A stretch of DNA of 64,000 nucleotides from contig OX439131.1 of NCBI GenBank assembly GCA_949318235.1, positions 12,947,700 through 13,011,699 on the forward strand, in the 5' to 3' direction. A model generated the notes under the pieces. It did not search any database, was not told where the DNA came from, and saw nothing but the letters and a program-made list of their open reading frames with translations. Shown here piece by piece: positions 38,876-51,800 of this stretch. A program made the translations under genes and the position numbers. Source of the DNA: Ecdyonurus torrentis. Taxonomy: Eukaryota; Arthropoda; Insecta; Ephemeroptera; Heptageniidae. Positions within the stretch are counted from its first letter, which is position 1. The number at the start of each line of letters is the position of its first letter.

Positions 38876-41800
38876 TTATATTTAAAATTTTATGTATTTA
38901 TTTTTATATTTATTTTAATGAATTATAATGAAAAGCATTATAATATACGTACAATACAAATCTTAGCTATATACTGTGTAATAAGCTTATAATCTTTATT
39001 TTAAAGATTTTCCGAACAAAGTCACTGAGATTGTACAGATCTTTTCTAATGCCACTCCTAATTTATAAATGGACTATGCCATTGATTATCTGCACATTTA
39101 TTTAATTCATTTTCAGCTTTTAAGATAATATTAGCATCTCAAAAATTTTAGTCTCCTTGATTGATTTAAAGCTTCTATATAATTTCATTATATTTATCTT
39201 TTTTTTATTTTTTTTAATTTAATTTTGATACCAATGTTTTGTTGTATATTACTGATAAAACTAATTTCCATTAGCACATTTTTGCATATTTTTTTTATCT
39301 CCATCTTAAATCAAAAGGCGAAATAAACAATACTCATATATTGTTATACTTGTATTATATTTTCGAATGTATTCAAATGTTTACTTCTTAGCGTGAACTT
39401 ATCATACAAACCTGATTTTTTTTTTAAATCTGTGACGCTTTTTTTCCCTTTTAAGTTAGCAATATTTTACACTGAATTAAAGCAATTAACTAGAGTACTC
39501 TACAATTAACATAAAATATTTAAATTTTAGACCTTGATCGTTATGAATTTGTCGGACTCACACGATGAAGAGCATGAAGAAGTTGTAGAACTTCGACGCC
39601 CTTTTGTGTAAGATATTTTAATTTTATTGCAAAGCTTATGCCAAAAATACTATTCAATGCTATATTATTTATAATGTACGCAAAGTTTAATAAACCTTTT
39701 GCAATATACTTATTATTGCATCTGTTTTTTAATACCACTTTCATTGAAGTGGGACGCTTATGCATGCACGGGGTAAGTCCAGTTGCCAAGAAGCATGTAA
39801 CCTGCTAAGTGCCACCACCCAGCTTTGTGGCTTTTTAGCTTCCCGGCATATTTTAAGTGATTTGTGTAAAAAGTCTTGCTGCCTTCTCATGGGTGATACC
39901 CTTTGCCGAGCGCAATGAGACACTATTCCACGATCTGTTTAAAAATAGATGCTTACAAAAACCCAGACAGTTAAAGGCAGGTTGACTCTTGACCTCCACC
40001 TCAAAACAACGCTAGATCGCCTCGCGTCCAGGTCTTGCAGGCCTATAAAGCCCTCCACTATAAAGCCCTCATGACTCGAGGCAAATAAGTTGCCCATTAT
40101 TACCAATTATTTAAATAATGTCCATAAATATAATTAATAATAAATTTATATTTAAATTCTTTATTGGATCTTTGATTGTTACAACAACAAAGTTATTCTT
40201 GAGATTAGCATATTTTATTATAATGATAAAATTTAATGTCTAATATATTATTATTATCAGATCTGTATAGTCACACATACATAAGATGATACCAACTCAT
40301 ATCAATTCAGGTGTGAATTCATTATAATAGATTATAAAATAGTAATTAAATAATTTGAATGTGACATTTTTTGTCAGATAAATCTAAACCTTGATAGTCT
40401 AGAATTAAGAACTTTACTTGATTACTTTACTTGATTACATTTTAACTTTAATGTGAATATTTTTGGGGATAAAAGTAATAGTTACATTATTGTTGAAATA
40501 TATATTAAGCAAATTAAATTATCTCCAATTTATTATTTTATTTGTAAATAAAATGAACCGTTACTTCCATTTAAAGGAGAATTAATAGTATCCATATCGA
40601 TTACTTGCGTAAAAATAAAGTTTTCAACAAAAATTGCTATCCATAACAAAAAAAAAATATAGTTTTAATTTGAAACTAAATTGAAAATAATAATAATAAT
40701 AATAAATAATTCACAATTTAACATAAAAATATTGGTACTCGAAGTATTAAATAGTATGTCAAAAAATGTATTCCGTATTCCATCAAGAAAGAATTAAAGT
40801 ATTCATAATTCATACACACACATATTTAAAATGTTTTATTTGACAAAAATCAAATAAATTCTTACGCTGTATTTAAATATCAAACAATATAAATAATATA
40901 GAAATTTATTAAACAATATTTTAACATTGTATTAAATATTTCTTTCTATTTATAGCATAAATTATTATATTAGTATGAATTAAAAAGCGATGAAATTTAG
41001 AGTTCTACTATTTGAATTATAACATGTAGTATTATTATTATTTCAATATTTACAAAAATTGATAGCTTACAATTACATTTTGCAGTGAGAGAAGCTTAGA
41101 GCTAAAGAACTGGAACGTATTTCGTGACCCTCCTCCGGAAGTAGACCACCGCGATGCCGAGGGAGGTAAATTGGTGCGCAACATCTTACGGATCACCAAG
41201 GCGGTGGTGTGTGTGGTGGTGTTCAGCTTTGTGCTGGGTACAGGGGTCATCTCCAAGGGTACTATTCTTTTTATGACGTCACAGCTAGGCAAGCACACCA
41301 GGTTGGAAAACTGCAATGACACGTGTTTGCTTTACTGCAACGCCCAGAGCGCTTTTAGTACGTTGGACCACAGTAAATTGTATAATATTCATGTACTTTA
41401 ATCTCAAATTTAAATCACAAAATAATAATAAATCAATAATACAACAATAAAGTTATGTAAAAACCAAAAAAACAGTTTCTTCTTCCCATAAGAAATAATA
41501 TAAAAATTAAGATTATATAAAGATAAAGTAAAGGAAAACAAAGACACTAATTGATATAAAGATAACATTCTCAAAATGATAAAAATTAAATTATTTACAT
41601 ATTATTTATCGGTTTTTCTGAAAATTATCATCAATATTGACTAAGCCTTTTCATTAGCTAACAACCACCGCTTTTTTTTCTATTTGTTTGTTTTTGTTAC
41701 TATATTATTATTATAATTACTAAGAAAAAAAAATGCTAAGCTTATCTGTATAGCACGCGCAGTAAAAGCTAATTCCCCTAATTCAACATTACGCTTATGG

Positions 41801-44377
41801 GGAGAGCCCCCCCTTTTTTCTCATTTTTTTCTTTTGTGATTTTTAAGAAAACTACTGCACCGATTCCGGAGATCTTTAAATAAATAAGATACTTGTACTA
41901 AGACATTGAAAATGTTTAAGAATTTTTAAACCAATAGTCATTATTAAAAAAAAAAATACACAGTGATGATTTTTTATTATTTATTATATTATTTTGTTCG
42001 AAAATTTTGTATTTGTGTTTTTTATGATAATAGATTTCAAAACAGGACAAAATGTTGTATAAAAACCAAAACTCTTAATAAATATTGTTATTTCTTGTAG
42101 GTCCGGAAAAGAAACACAAAGTTGAACTCCCTGAAGAATCTCGCGTGGCTTTTGTTTGGGTTTTATTTTTCTCTCTCCTCGCTCCTGAAGTCGGGACGTT
42201 TCTTCGTTCTTTGCGCATCCTAATCTTCAAGTCTACGCGGACACCTCGCAAACGTGACTTGGCTGTCGTGTTGACGGCAGAGACGTGCCACATCGTCGGT
42301 GTAGCCCTCCTTGCCTTCTCTGTGCTGCCAGATCTGGACGTTCTTAAGGCAGCCATGATCACAAACTGTCTCTGCTTCGTGCCCGCAGTACTTTGTGAGT
42401 TCTAATGTAAAATAAAAAATAATGCGTATTAGATTTTTTTTTTTTTTTTTTTTTTTTTTACAACATTATAGTAGAAATGTAAGGAAAAAAATTGTAATAT
42501 AACTTTTATTGTATTTTGTTATAATTAATAGACTATAATGCACAGCTTTATTTTAAAAATAATAATAATAAAGCTTGATAAATTGAAACGAGTGCGAGCA
42601 ATTTACAGGGATGGTAAACGAGGTAACACGGCGAAGAGAGCAAAACGAGACTCGATGGTGGCGTCGTCTCAGATTGACCGTTGGTGTATTTGCTCTAATT
42701 TCCCAAGTTTCTGGATTCGTTGTGTGGCCCCTTGTCCACCCCGAAAACACAGGATTGTGGATTATCCCTCCCGCCATCTTTCTAACATCTTTTGGCTGGT
42801 GGGAAAACTACGTCAAGGAAAATTCTACTTCAGGTATTTTAATCTTTATATGTATCTTAAGTATATTTCAGTATAATATAGTTCAATTTGCAGAACCTAT
42901 GAAATTCCTCGGTGAAGTAAAACAGAAATTGAAAAGGAGCCGATATGTCGTCTACGCTTTGGCTTCAATTTGGAAATGTATAATGTTGTTTTGTACAATG
43001 ATGATCATTTGGGAAGTACGAGGGGAATCAGTGGCTAATTTATACAATAAATTTGGAGATGCTTTTTCTGAACACAACATAAGCATTACCGAGGTAAATA
43101 AATTTATCGTTAATAAATATAATTTGAAAAATGAAATAATTTTTATTTTATGGTATTTCAGATACCTCCTGTTTGGCGTGCAGATTCCGAAATACCTCCA
43201 TCAGGAGAGATTTTGGTGAAGGCAAATGAGTGGTGGGCTACTCCACTTTGGTTGTTACTTATTCAGGTGTTAAACACATATACGTGTTACATCTCTGGTA
43301 AGAGCATAAGTGTAAAATATTATTTATTAAACAAATAGTAACTTTCTTATATTCATGATACTCTAAATTCATCTTGTTATTTATAAAATTAAATAAAGAA
43401 AACTATACTCTAGTAAAGTATTTACTTATTACATTATAGTATATCTTATCTATAAAGGATTTATTTCTCTATTCCTAACAACCTATTTATTATTTTCACT
43501 GGCATGCATATTTTGCCCATCAATTTTGTTATTTCATTGCAATAATCTATGAAGTTATATTATTTCTTAATCTTAACAAAAGAAACTCTTCTTTGTAATT
43601 TAAAAACAACATTTTATGTAGAGTATCGGATCTATTTTATAATGAGCTTATAAAACAGCAGTTTTAATCGAAATAACTTCCTGCAAAACAAGAATAAAAA
43701 AGCATTAAATGCCAAATGGAATTAATATATCTCTTAACTTATTTTAAAAGCAAATAAAATCACATACACTAATTATTTTACAAATTGAGTTCATATGCAT
43801 TATTAATTATATATGAGTGTGACCATACACATGGATAATATGTTCAATTTTAAGGCAAGTACGCGTGCCGTATCATGATACAGCAATTTGCGTACGCGAC
43901 GCCAGTAACAATGACCATGCCAGTGACTATTTTCATCCTTGTCATATTCTGCGCACTGAGAAGTCAAGACGAGTGTGCTTTTGAAGGCATCATTCCACCT
44001 TATCTCTTCTTCACCATGCCTGTACCAACTTTGAGCACCTTTATTGGTGCTGAGGTACGCTAAAACATAATTTTAAATGTATACCTCACATAAAATATAT
44101 AAAATATATTTATAATGCAGTACTCATGGATTTGGATTGCATGGCTTGGTTCCCAAGCATGGTTCACGATGCACATTTGGTGGCCACGTTGCGAGCGCCT
44201 CGCTGCCACTGATATCATCTTCGTTACACCAATGTATAGTGCTCTTCTTATTGACCAGACGTTAGCACTAAACCGCAGAATCGACGATCAGGAACCGGAG
44301 AAAAATAATGTAATAGCAGTCTTATATACATAGAATTTATTTATTTTTATTAGTTCTTATTGCTCCTTATTATGTAC

Positions 44378-44455
44378 AAATATACAAAAGTGACACAACA
44401 GTTGCCTAACCTTCAGGATACCTCAATAAATTTAAGCAGAGCATGAAATAAATTT
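44378..44455. other. Conserved intronic block (CHS-B)
   Basis: Counterpart of 27358-27445: the run acaaaagtgacacaacagtt is identical in both introns. Confidence 0.5.
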
Positions 44456-47379
44456 TGTAATATAATTCATTGAATGATTAAAATTGTATTTTATAAAAAT
44501 GTTAATTAAAAAAATTATAAGTAATTATTTTAAGTTCCATCACTTACTGTCGTAATGCACAGGCTGTTCCTACACCCCTGGTGGAACACGACTTCAACGA
44601 ATCTGCCTGGTTAAGTGAGGATGCTCAGGCTCCCAGCAAACTGCTCACAGAGATGGGAATGCCAGGTACTGACAGCGTGACGCGTATATTTGCATGTGCA
44701 TGTATGTGGCATGAGACCCGTGAGGAAATGAGAGAAATGCTGAAGTCCATCTTTCGCATGGACGAGGATCAGTCTGCCAGAAGATTTGCGAGGACTTACT
44801 TCAGTGATCCCAAACATCCAGATCAGGACTACTATGAATTTGAAAGTAAGTGCAGTTTTTTCAATATTAACTTTGAACTTGGAATCATACACCTTAAATA
44901 AATCAATATTAATGTACTTATATTATTCCTATGCTAGAGTGTTTCTTTTAATTATGTATGATGTTTATAATAAACTTTTATATATAATTAATTAATTAAT
45001 TAAGTATTGAAAACAATAATTACTTTCAATTACTAATATTATTATTAATCATAATTTATTTGAATATAATATTCAATTGTCCTGCAATTTTAACAATGGC
45101 AATTTTTTTTTATCTTTTAGCTCACATCTTCTTCGATGACGCATTCGACAAGGCTTCGGAGAGTGGACCTTATGCAAAGAAGATTAACGAGTACGTGCGC
45201 TTTATGCTTAGTGAAGTTGACACAGCTGCCAGTTTGGTGCACGAAACTGAGGTGCGATTGCGAGCACCCAAGAAAATTCCCACTCCATATGGTGGTCAGC
45301 TGGTGTGGACTTTACCTGGTAAAACTAGACTCATCGTCCATCTTAAGGACAAAACTAAGATTAGGAACAAAAAACGATGGAGTCAGGTGATTTTTTTTTC
45401 ATTGTCTACATGTTATTGTTTCTTTATTTTAGCTCTGTTATAAAATATATTGTGTTGTAGAATTTTCAAATTTGCAAAAAAAAAAAAATATATAAAAAAA
45501 AAATTAAAAAAAAATTAAAATTAAACTAAAAATAATAAACATAATGATTTTAATCATTTATTCCTGTATTCCTGTATCAAAACAAAATCCATTATTGCCA
45601 AATATGGAAAGAGTTAATCAATTGATTTTAATTTACATAATAGATTAACTTTTACAGTTCACTATAGATATAAACATAAATTATGTTTTTTAAAGGTTAT
45701 GTACATGTACTACTTGCTGGGCTACCGACTAATGGAGTTAAATATTTCTTCTGAACGTAAGGAAGAGATTGCAATGAACACATACCTACTTGCACTGGAT
45801 GGCGATATTGAATTCCAACCTGCAGCGGTCAGCATGTTGTTGGACTTGATGAGAAGAGATAAGACGCATCTGGGGGCTGCGTGTTGTCGAGTCCATCCTG
45901 TTGGGTCAGGTAAAAAAAATGATAATGTTTTACTCTTACAATTAACAATTATTATTTACTAAAATTAATCTACTATTTTATTATGTTATTATTTGATTTA
46001 TATAAACCTGCCAAAAAAATACTATTAGATTTCATAGAATTTTTAACAATGTGTGTAAAAAAAAAAAAAAGCATTGGAGGATGATTTATTAGAGAGTATA
46101 TATTATTCAAAAGTCCTTTTTTTTTTTTTTTTTAATAAATTCGAAATTGTAAGTAATTATATAGTTAGAAAACTGTAAAAAAATATGAACCTTTCTAAAA
46201 TACTAACTTCTGAGTTATTTTGAAATTAATTTATTAGCAATTATAAAAATATAATTTTAATACATATAGTATTTAATCTAAAAATTATTTTTATATCTTC
46301 AGGTGCAATGGTATGGTACCAGAAATTTGAATACGCAATAACTCACTGGCTACAGAAAGCAACTGAAAATGTTATTGGTTGTGTGCTTTTTAGTCCTGGA
46401 TGCTTTTCACTTTTTCGTGCTAAAGCTCTAATGGATGACAGTGTGATGAGAAAATATACCACTGTTTCAGAGGAAGCGAGGCATTGTGTGCAATATGATC
46501 AAGGTTACTGTATAAACTATTAAATACACATATTCTAATGGATTTTATTAAAAACATGCAATAGCAACACATTTACATGTATTCTTAAATTTTGTTTTAT
46601 TTGCAACATAGAAACATTGAAATGATTAATTATCTACACAATTAATTGATTTTTGAACTAAATATTTAGGCAATAAATTTGTTTTCACAGGTGAAAACCG
46701 ATGGCTTAGCTCCCTGATGCTCCAACAAGGATGGCGAGTTGAATACTCCGCAGCAAGTGACACTTACACTCACAGTCCTGAAAGATTTGACGAGTTTTAC
46801 AATCAGAGACGTCGGTGGGTGCCTTCAACAATGGCAAACATTATTGATTTGCTCGAGAATTACAAGAAAGTCATTAAAGTCAATAATAATATTTCTATCA
46901 TCTACATTGCTTATCAGGTTAGATATTATTATCTGAGAATATATAAAAATAATATTTTTATAATTTATGTTTTTTTTACTGTAATTTACGTCAAGTGTAA
47001 CACCTTTCAATTAAATAATTTTTTATTTAATATATAACTATAGTTATTATATGTTTCGCTCTAAAAATTAATTTTTAATAGAGAATTTTTTGTAAATTGG
47101 ATATTTAATTGACGATATACATACAACAATAGAGAGAAGAAGAGAGACAGACATACCACACAGACAGACAGAACTTAATCATAATTTTATTAATTTAACA
47201 TTCTTTATCGGTTTTAATTTTGGAATTAGCTAGCTGATTAAATGAATTTTTTTAATTTCATAATTTAAATTTAATACCTTTTCTGCTACGTTAAAATTTA
47301 ATTTTAATCGTTCAGTTTTTTTTTTGTTTTTTCAGACAATCGTTTTAATTATTGAATTTTATCTCTAATCCTGTATGGG

Positions 47380-48011
47380 TTAGGTGTAATTACAGGTCAA
47401 ACTTTTAAGGCTTAAAGCTTGTCAGTTCAATGATTTTTTTTTTTAATAAACTAATTTTTTTAATTCTTTAACTCATAGTACAATGTCCAACCAAGGCAAT
47501 TGCCTTATCGGTTGGATTAAAATAAAACACAATTATTTTTTTCATTTCAAACAAAAATAGCTAAAAGTAAAAATTAGTTTTCAATGACAATAATCAAACA
47601 AGAAAACAAAACAAAAAAATTTATAATGAAGATATACATACATTTATAATATCTATAAAACAATTTACGTAATATATATTAACACAACTTATGCTTTTGA
47701 TATATTGCATAGTAAAAAATAAAAATAATAATACTTTTTTTTTTATACACAAAATTAAAGTTAAAAGACATTTTCATTCACATAATAATATAGATTTATT
47801 ATGACAAGCTCATAAAATGTGATTTTAAATCTTTTTTTAAGGTATTTTTATTCTTTAATCCTTTTAATTCCATTGGAATTTCATTCCAAATTTTTGGTAA
47901 ATTAAAATTTCTAGTTCTTTCCGTAAATCTATTTACTACTTTCGGTACAATTAGAGTTTTTTTTAGAGATGTTCTTGTTTCATATACATATATGTAATCT
48001 ACGGATACCAT
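47380..48011 (-). mobile_element. 3' fragment of a non-LTR retrotransposon
   Basis: The minus-strand frame 48011-47799 encodes NLPKIWNEIPMELKGL followed by a Lys-rich end ending SLS-stop. This resembles the C-terminal end of the reverse-transcriptase ORF of CR1/Jockey-type LINEs (the common xxLPxxWNxLPxxLK pattern). An AT-rich tail follows to about 47380. It lies in the intron of CHS-B that is about 1 kb longer than in CHS-A (1329 against 335 nt), so it inserted after the duplication or was lost from CHS-A. Confidence 0.6.
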
Positions 48012-48640
48012 GATCGTTACAAAAATAATTTTCTGCCAAAAATAAATATTTTAATAAATTAGGTATTGATAATATATTAAAATGAGTATAATAATCGTTA
48101 TGATTATTTAGTTTCTCACCTTTTTATAAAATTTTTAGAATTCTTAATTGCATTTTATTTAACAAATTTAACTTTCCTGATTTTGTAAAGCCATGATAAT
48201 AAACATGAATATTTATTTATACTAATGTGGAGTTATAATGTAATAGATACTTCTACTTGGCGGCTACTTGGCGGCTCTGTGCTAGGACCTGGCACGGTCT
48301 TTAAACTGGACTTGACCACAAGCATGATCATCAACCTTTTACCTGTCATTGGGTTTATGATCGTCTGTTACTCCGCAAAGACTGATACTCAGGTGATTTT
48401 TTTGTCTTTTTTTATTTTTATGTAATTTTATAAAAAAAATTTAATAATAAAGCGTAACATAATTAAATCAAATTTCCAGAACATTATATAAATTATTAAA
48501 CAGCATATATTTATGTTATATATTTATATTGAAAATATATAACTTGATTAAAATATTTCCGAATAATTGTATTTGGTGGGGGTTTGGTATTTTATTTCCT
48601 AATATTTATATGTATAAATAACATTATATATATGATATGC

Positions 48641-48840
48641 ATGAATGTAATGTGTATCACATGTTTAATAGTGTGTATTGGGCATTGCTTAAAGAACCAT
48701 TATTTATGCTTTAAAAGTATAATTTCCTAAGTGTGTGAATATGAATGTAATGTGTATCACATGTTTAATAGTGTGTATTGGGCATTGCTTAAAGAACCAT
48801 TATTTATGCTTTAAAAGTATAATTTCCTAAGTGTGTGAAT
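48641..48840. repeat. Exact 100-bp tandem duplication at an intron end
   Basis: Bases 48641-48740 are repeated at 48741-48840 (starting atgaatgtaatgtgtatc). The second copy ends ten bases before the acceptor of CHS-B exon 48851-49168. Confidence 0.95.
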
Positions 48841-51800
48841 CATATTACAGATTACAGTAGCGTTTATTATCAGCACAGTATATGGAATGGTGATGATAGC
48901 GGTGCTAATAGGAATCATCATCCAGATTACTGAAGATGGTCCACTTGCCCCTTCGTCAATATTTTTCTTTATAGTGGCCTTGCAAATAATAATAACGGCC
49001 CTTATGCACCCTCGTGAGTTCGGCTGTTTGGCCTATGGTGTTGTATATTATATTACAGTACCAAGTACGTACATGCTGCTTATTATCTACTCTCTCTTCA
49101 ACCTCAACAATGTCTCGTGGGGTACTCGTGAAGAACCTAAGCCTGTGCAGAAGGAAGAAGCAGCCGAGGTAACCAATAACTTAATAAATTACATAAAGTT
49201 AAGAACATTTATTTTCTAATATTTAAATTGCTTTTATTAAATATTAAAAAAAAAATAATAATAGGTTGAAGAAAAGATTATCCTTGAAGCTGCGAAAAAC
49301 AGAAAAAAACCTGGTGCAATTCAAAACTTTCTTAATAAACTTCGGTCTCAAAAAAGTATTATAAATCATGAAGATCAAAGCTCCATCAAGTTCTCCCTTG
49401 GTGGCATATTTCGAATCATGTACCGTACTTATCCCAAAGTTCTTGAGGAAAAACAACAATTAGCACACATCGCAGACACATTGGAAGTTCTTAATAGACG
49501 AATGGAATCTATTGAAAGGTTAAATATTTTCTTCGATTAATTAATTAATCAATTGAATATAACCAATTCATTAATTAAATTCATTTCAATTAAGTTCAGA
49601 GTTTCTACACTCACAATTTAAAGTAGAGCATCAGTAGCATCATTACAAGCGTTTCAGCTTAACGATTTTGGTGTTTGATTACTCTCCTAAAAAGAATGTT
49701 TTCCCACAAAATATTTTGCCCTTTAACGACTTTTACAGTAATTAGGGCCCCTATCCTAAAACACCAGTTTTACATGTAAAATTAATGGGACTCATATGGA
49801 ACTAAAAATTTTATTTTCATACATGTTTTTAATACATGACATAAAAGTACAATGTGAATGTAAAAATTGACAATTTTTATGAAAATCAAACTTTAATTAT
49901 AAAATCCTAACACTAAGATTATTCCTTGTTTGTTATGTAATATATTTCACATACCAATTGAATTCAGATATCATATACTCACTTGTTTGTCTTATATTGC
50001 TCGGTCTTTCGATAAAGCATTTGATTATTATAATATAAATATTTGGTAGAAAATCTGAGTCACAATCGGACTCGGCACGTTCCTCGAGGCATCATAGCAG
50101 TGGTGATCATCTAGGAGTTGTATCAGAGGAGGCAGAATACGATGAAGAGATGAACAGTGATAGTGGAAGTGATACAACCAGCACTCTTGCAGGTATAAAT
50201 AATTCACACTACAATGAAAATATATTAGCATAATATGTGATACCACACAAAAATATATAATTGTTGACATATTTTTTATTAAAAGCTATTTATGTCATAC
50301 GCAATCAAATATGACATGCGCGGGGTATTATAAACATATTATATGACATGCATGACATGTTTCACATGTTTAATAGTGTGTGTGTGTACTGTACTGCGGG
50401 TTTAAAGAACGCAACGTTTTGAAATTTGAGTTTGAAATATAATTTTAAATAATTTAAAATACTTCAAATAAAAAGAATTAAAATATTTTATTGTTAATGT
50501 TTATAAAATATAATTACCTGTACAATAGTTTGTTATTCACAATGTTTCAGTGTTTCAAATGAAAGATAACGCTTAATTTTTTGCAGTGTGCACATAAACT
50601 ATTGCATATTTACAATTGCACTCCAAATTGTTATTTTATACAATTGTAATTTCTACAGTATTATTAAATTGCTTTCTAATGTTAAAAATGTGGGATGTTT
50701 TCAAAGTAGTGTGGTGCAGAGTATAGGTTCTTACTTATAGAAAACTAGGTAGGAAAGTTTGGTCAAAACTTTTGTTCAGAATAAAAATTTAAAATATAAT
50801 ACTGAAAATTTTATTAGTTTACATAATCAATTTGGTTATTTGTCAAAGTGACTCGGATGATGTGATTACGTAAAAAATATAAATATACACGAATTTTCTA
50901 TTTTGCATTTTTGTTCTATTGTTATACTAATAATTTACTAGCATTATTTACGATAGTAGAAATAAATTAAACTTGATTGTTATATTGAAAATTGATAAAT
51001 AAGATAAAAATAATTACTTAATTATTCTGGCAGTTAAAACTAAAATTTTAATAAGTACAGTGAAGTATTCTTAGAGTTTAGTTTATATAATCAAGCCTTA
51101 AAATTACTTCAATCTGTTTTTAAAGTTAGATTGTTTACTTTTTCAAAGGAATAGACTCTAACTCAAAAAACACGTGGTGGGATTTACATAAATAACATTT
51201 AGCTTTTCTCAAAACGTTGTAGCAGTTCAATTATCATAAATTTTTAATTTATGCAACCAGCATAACAATTTGATACTAATTTAAACCTGTTCTGACGTCA
51301 GAAACTGGAATTGTTACGCAAATTGCATACCATGCTCTCTTGTGAGGCCAAATTTACATTTCGGTAAAAATTTTATCAACAGTTTTGGAGATCCTATAAA
51401 TTGTGTAGATATTTTATTAAAAAGCTATACGGTATATGGCTTTAATATACGCAGTTTTAAATAATTGAAAATAATATTTATTACATTTAAAATCATTATT
51501 TAATGTTTGTATAAATTAAAATTAAACATTTCTTATAGGGGAAGAAGATAAGTTTGTGACTGAAGACATGACTTGGATGGAAGATCCTGACCTTAAGAGC
51601 AGTCCAGTAGATTTCATCAACAGACATGAGGAAACTTTCTGGATAGAGCTAATTGGTACTTACTTATCACCTACTGTGGAATCTGAGGAGAAGAAGGTTG
51701 CTATTATACATTATATACGGTGTTAATTTAAACTTTTTTTTTAAAATTAAATTCCTTATTTCAGGAGCGCATAAAAGCAGAACTTAAAGCACTTCGTAAC

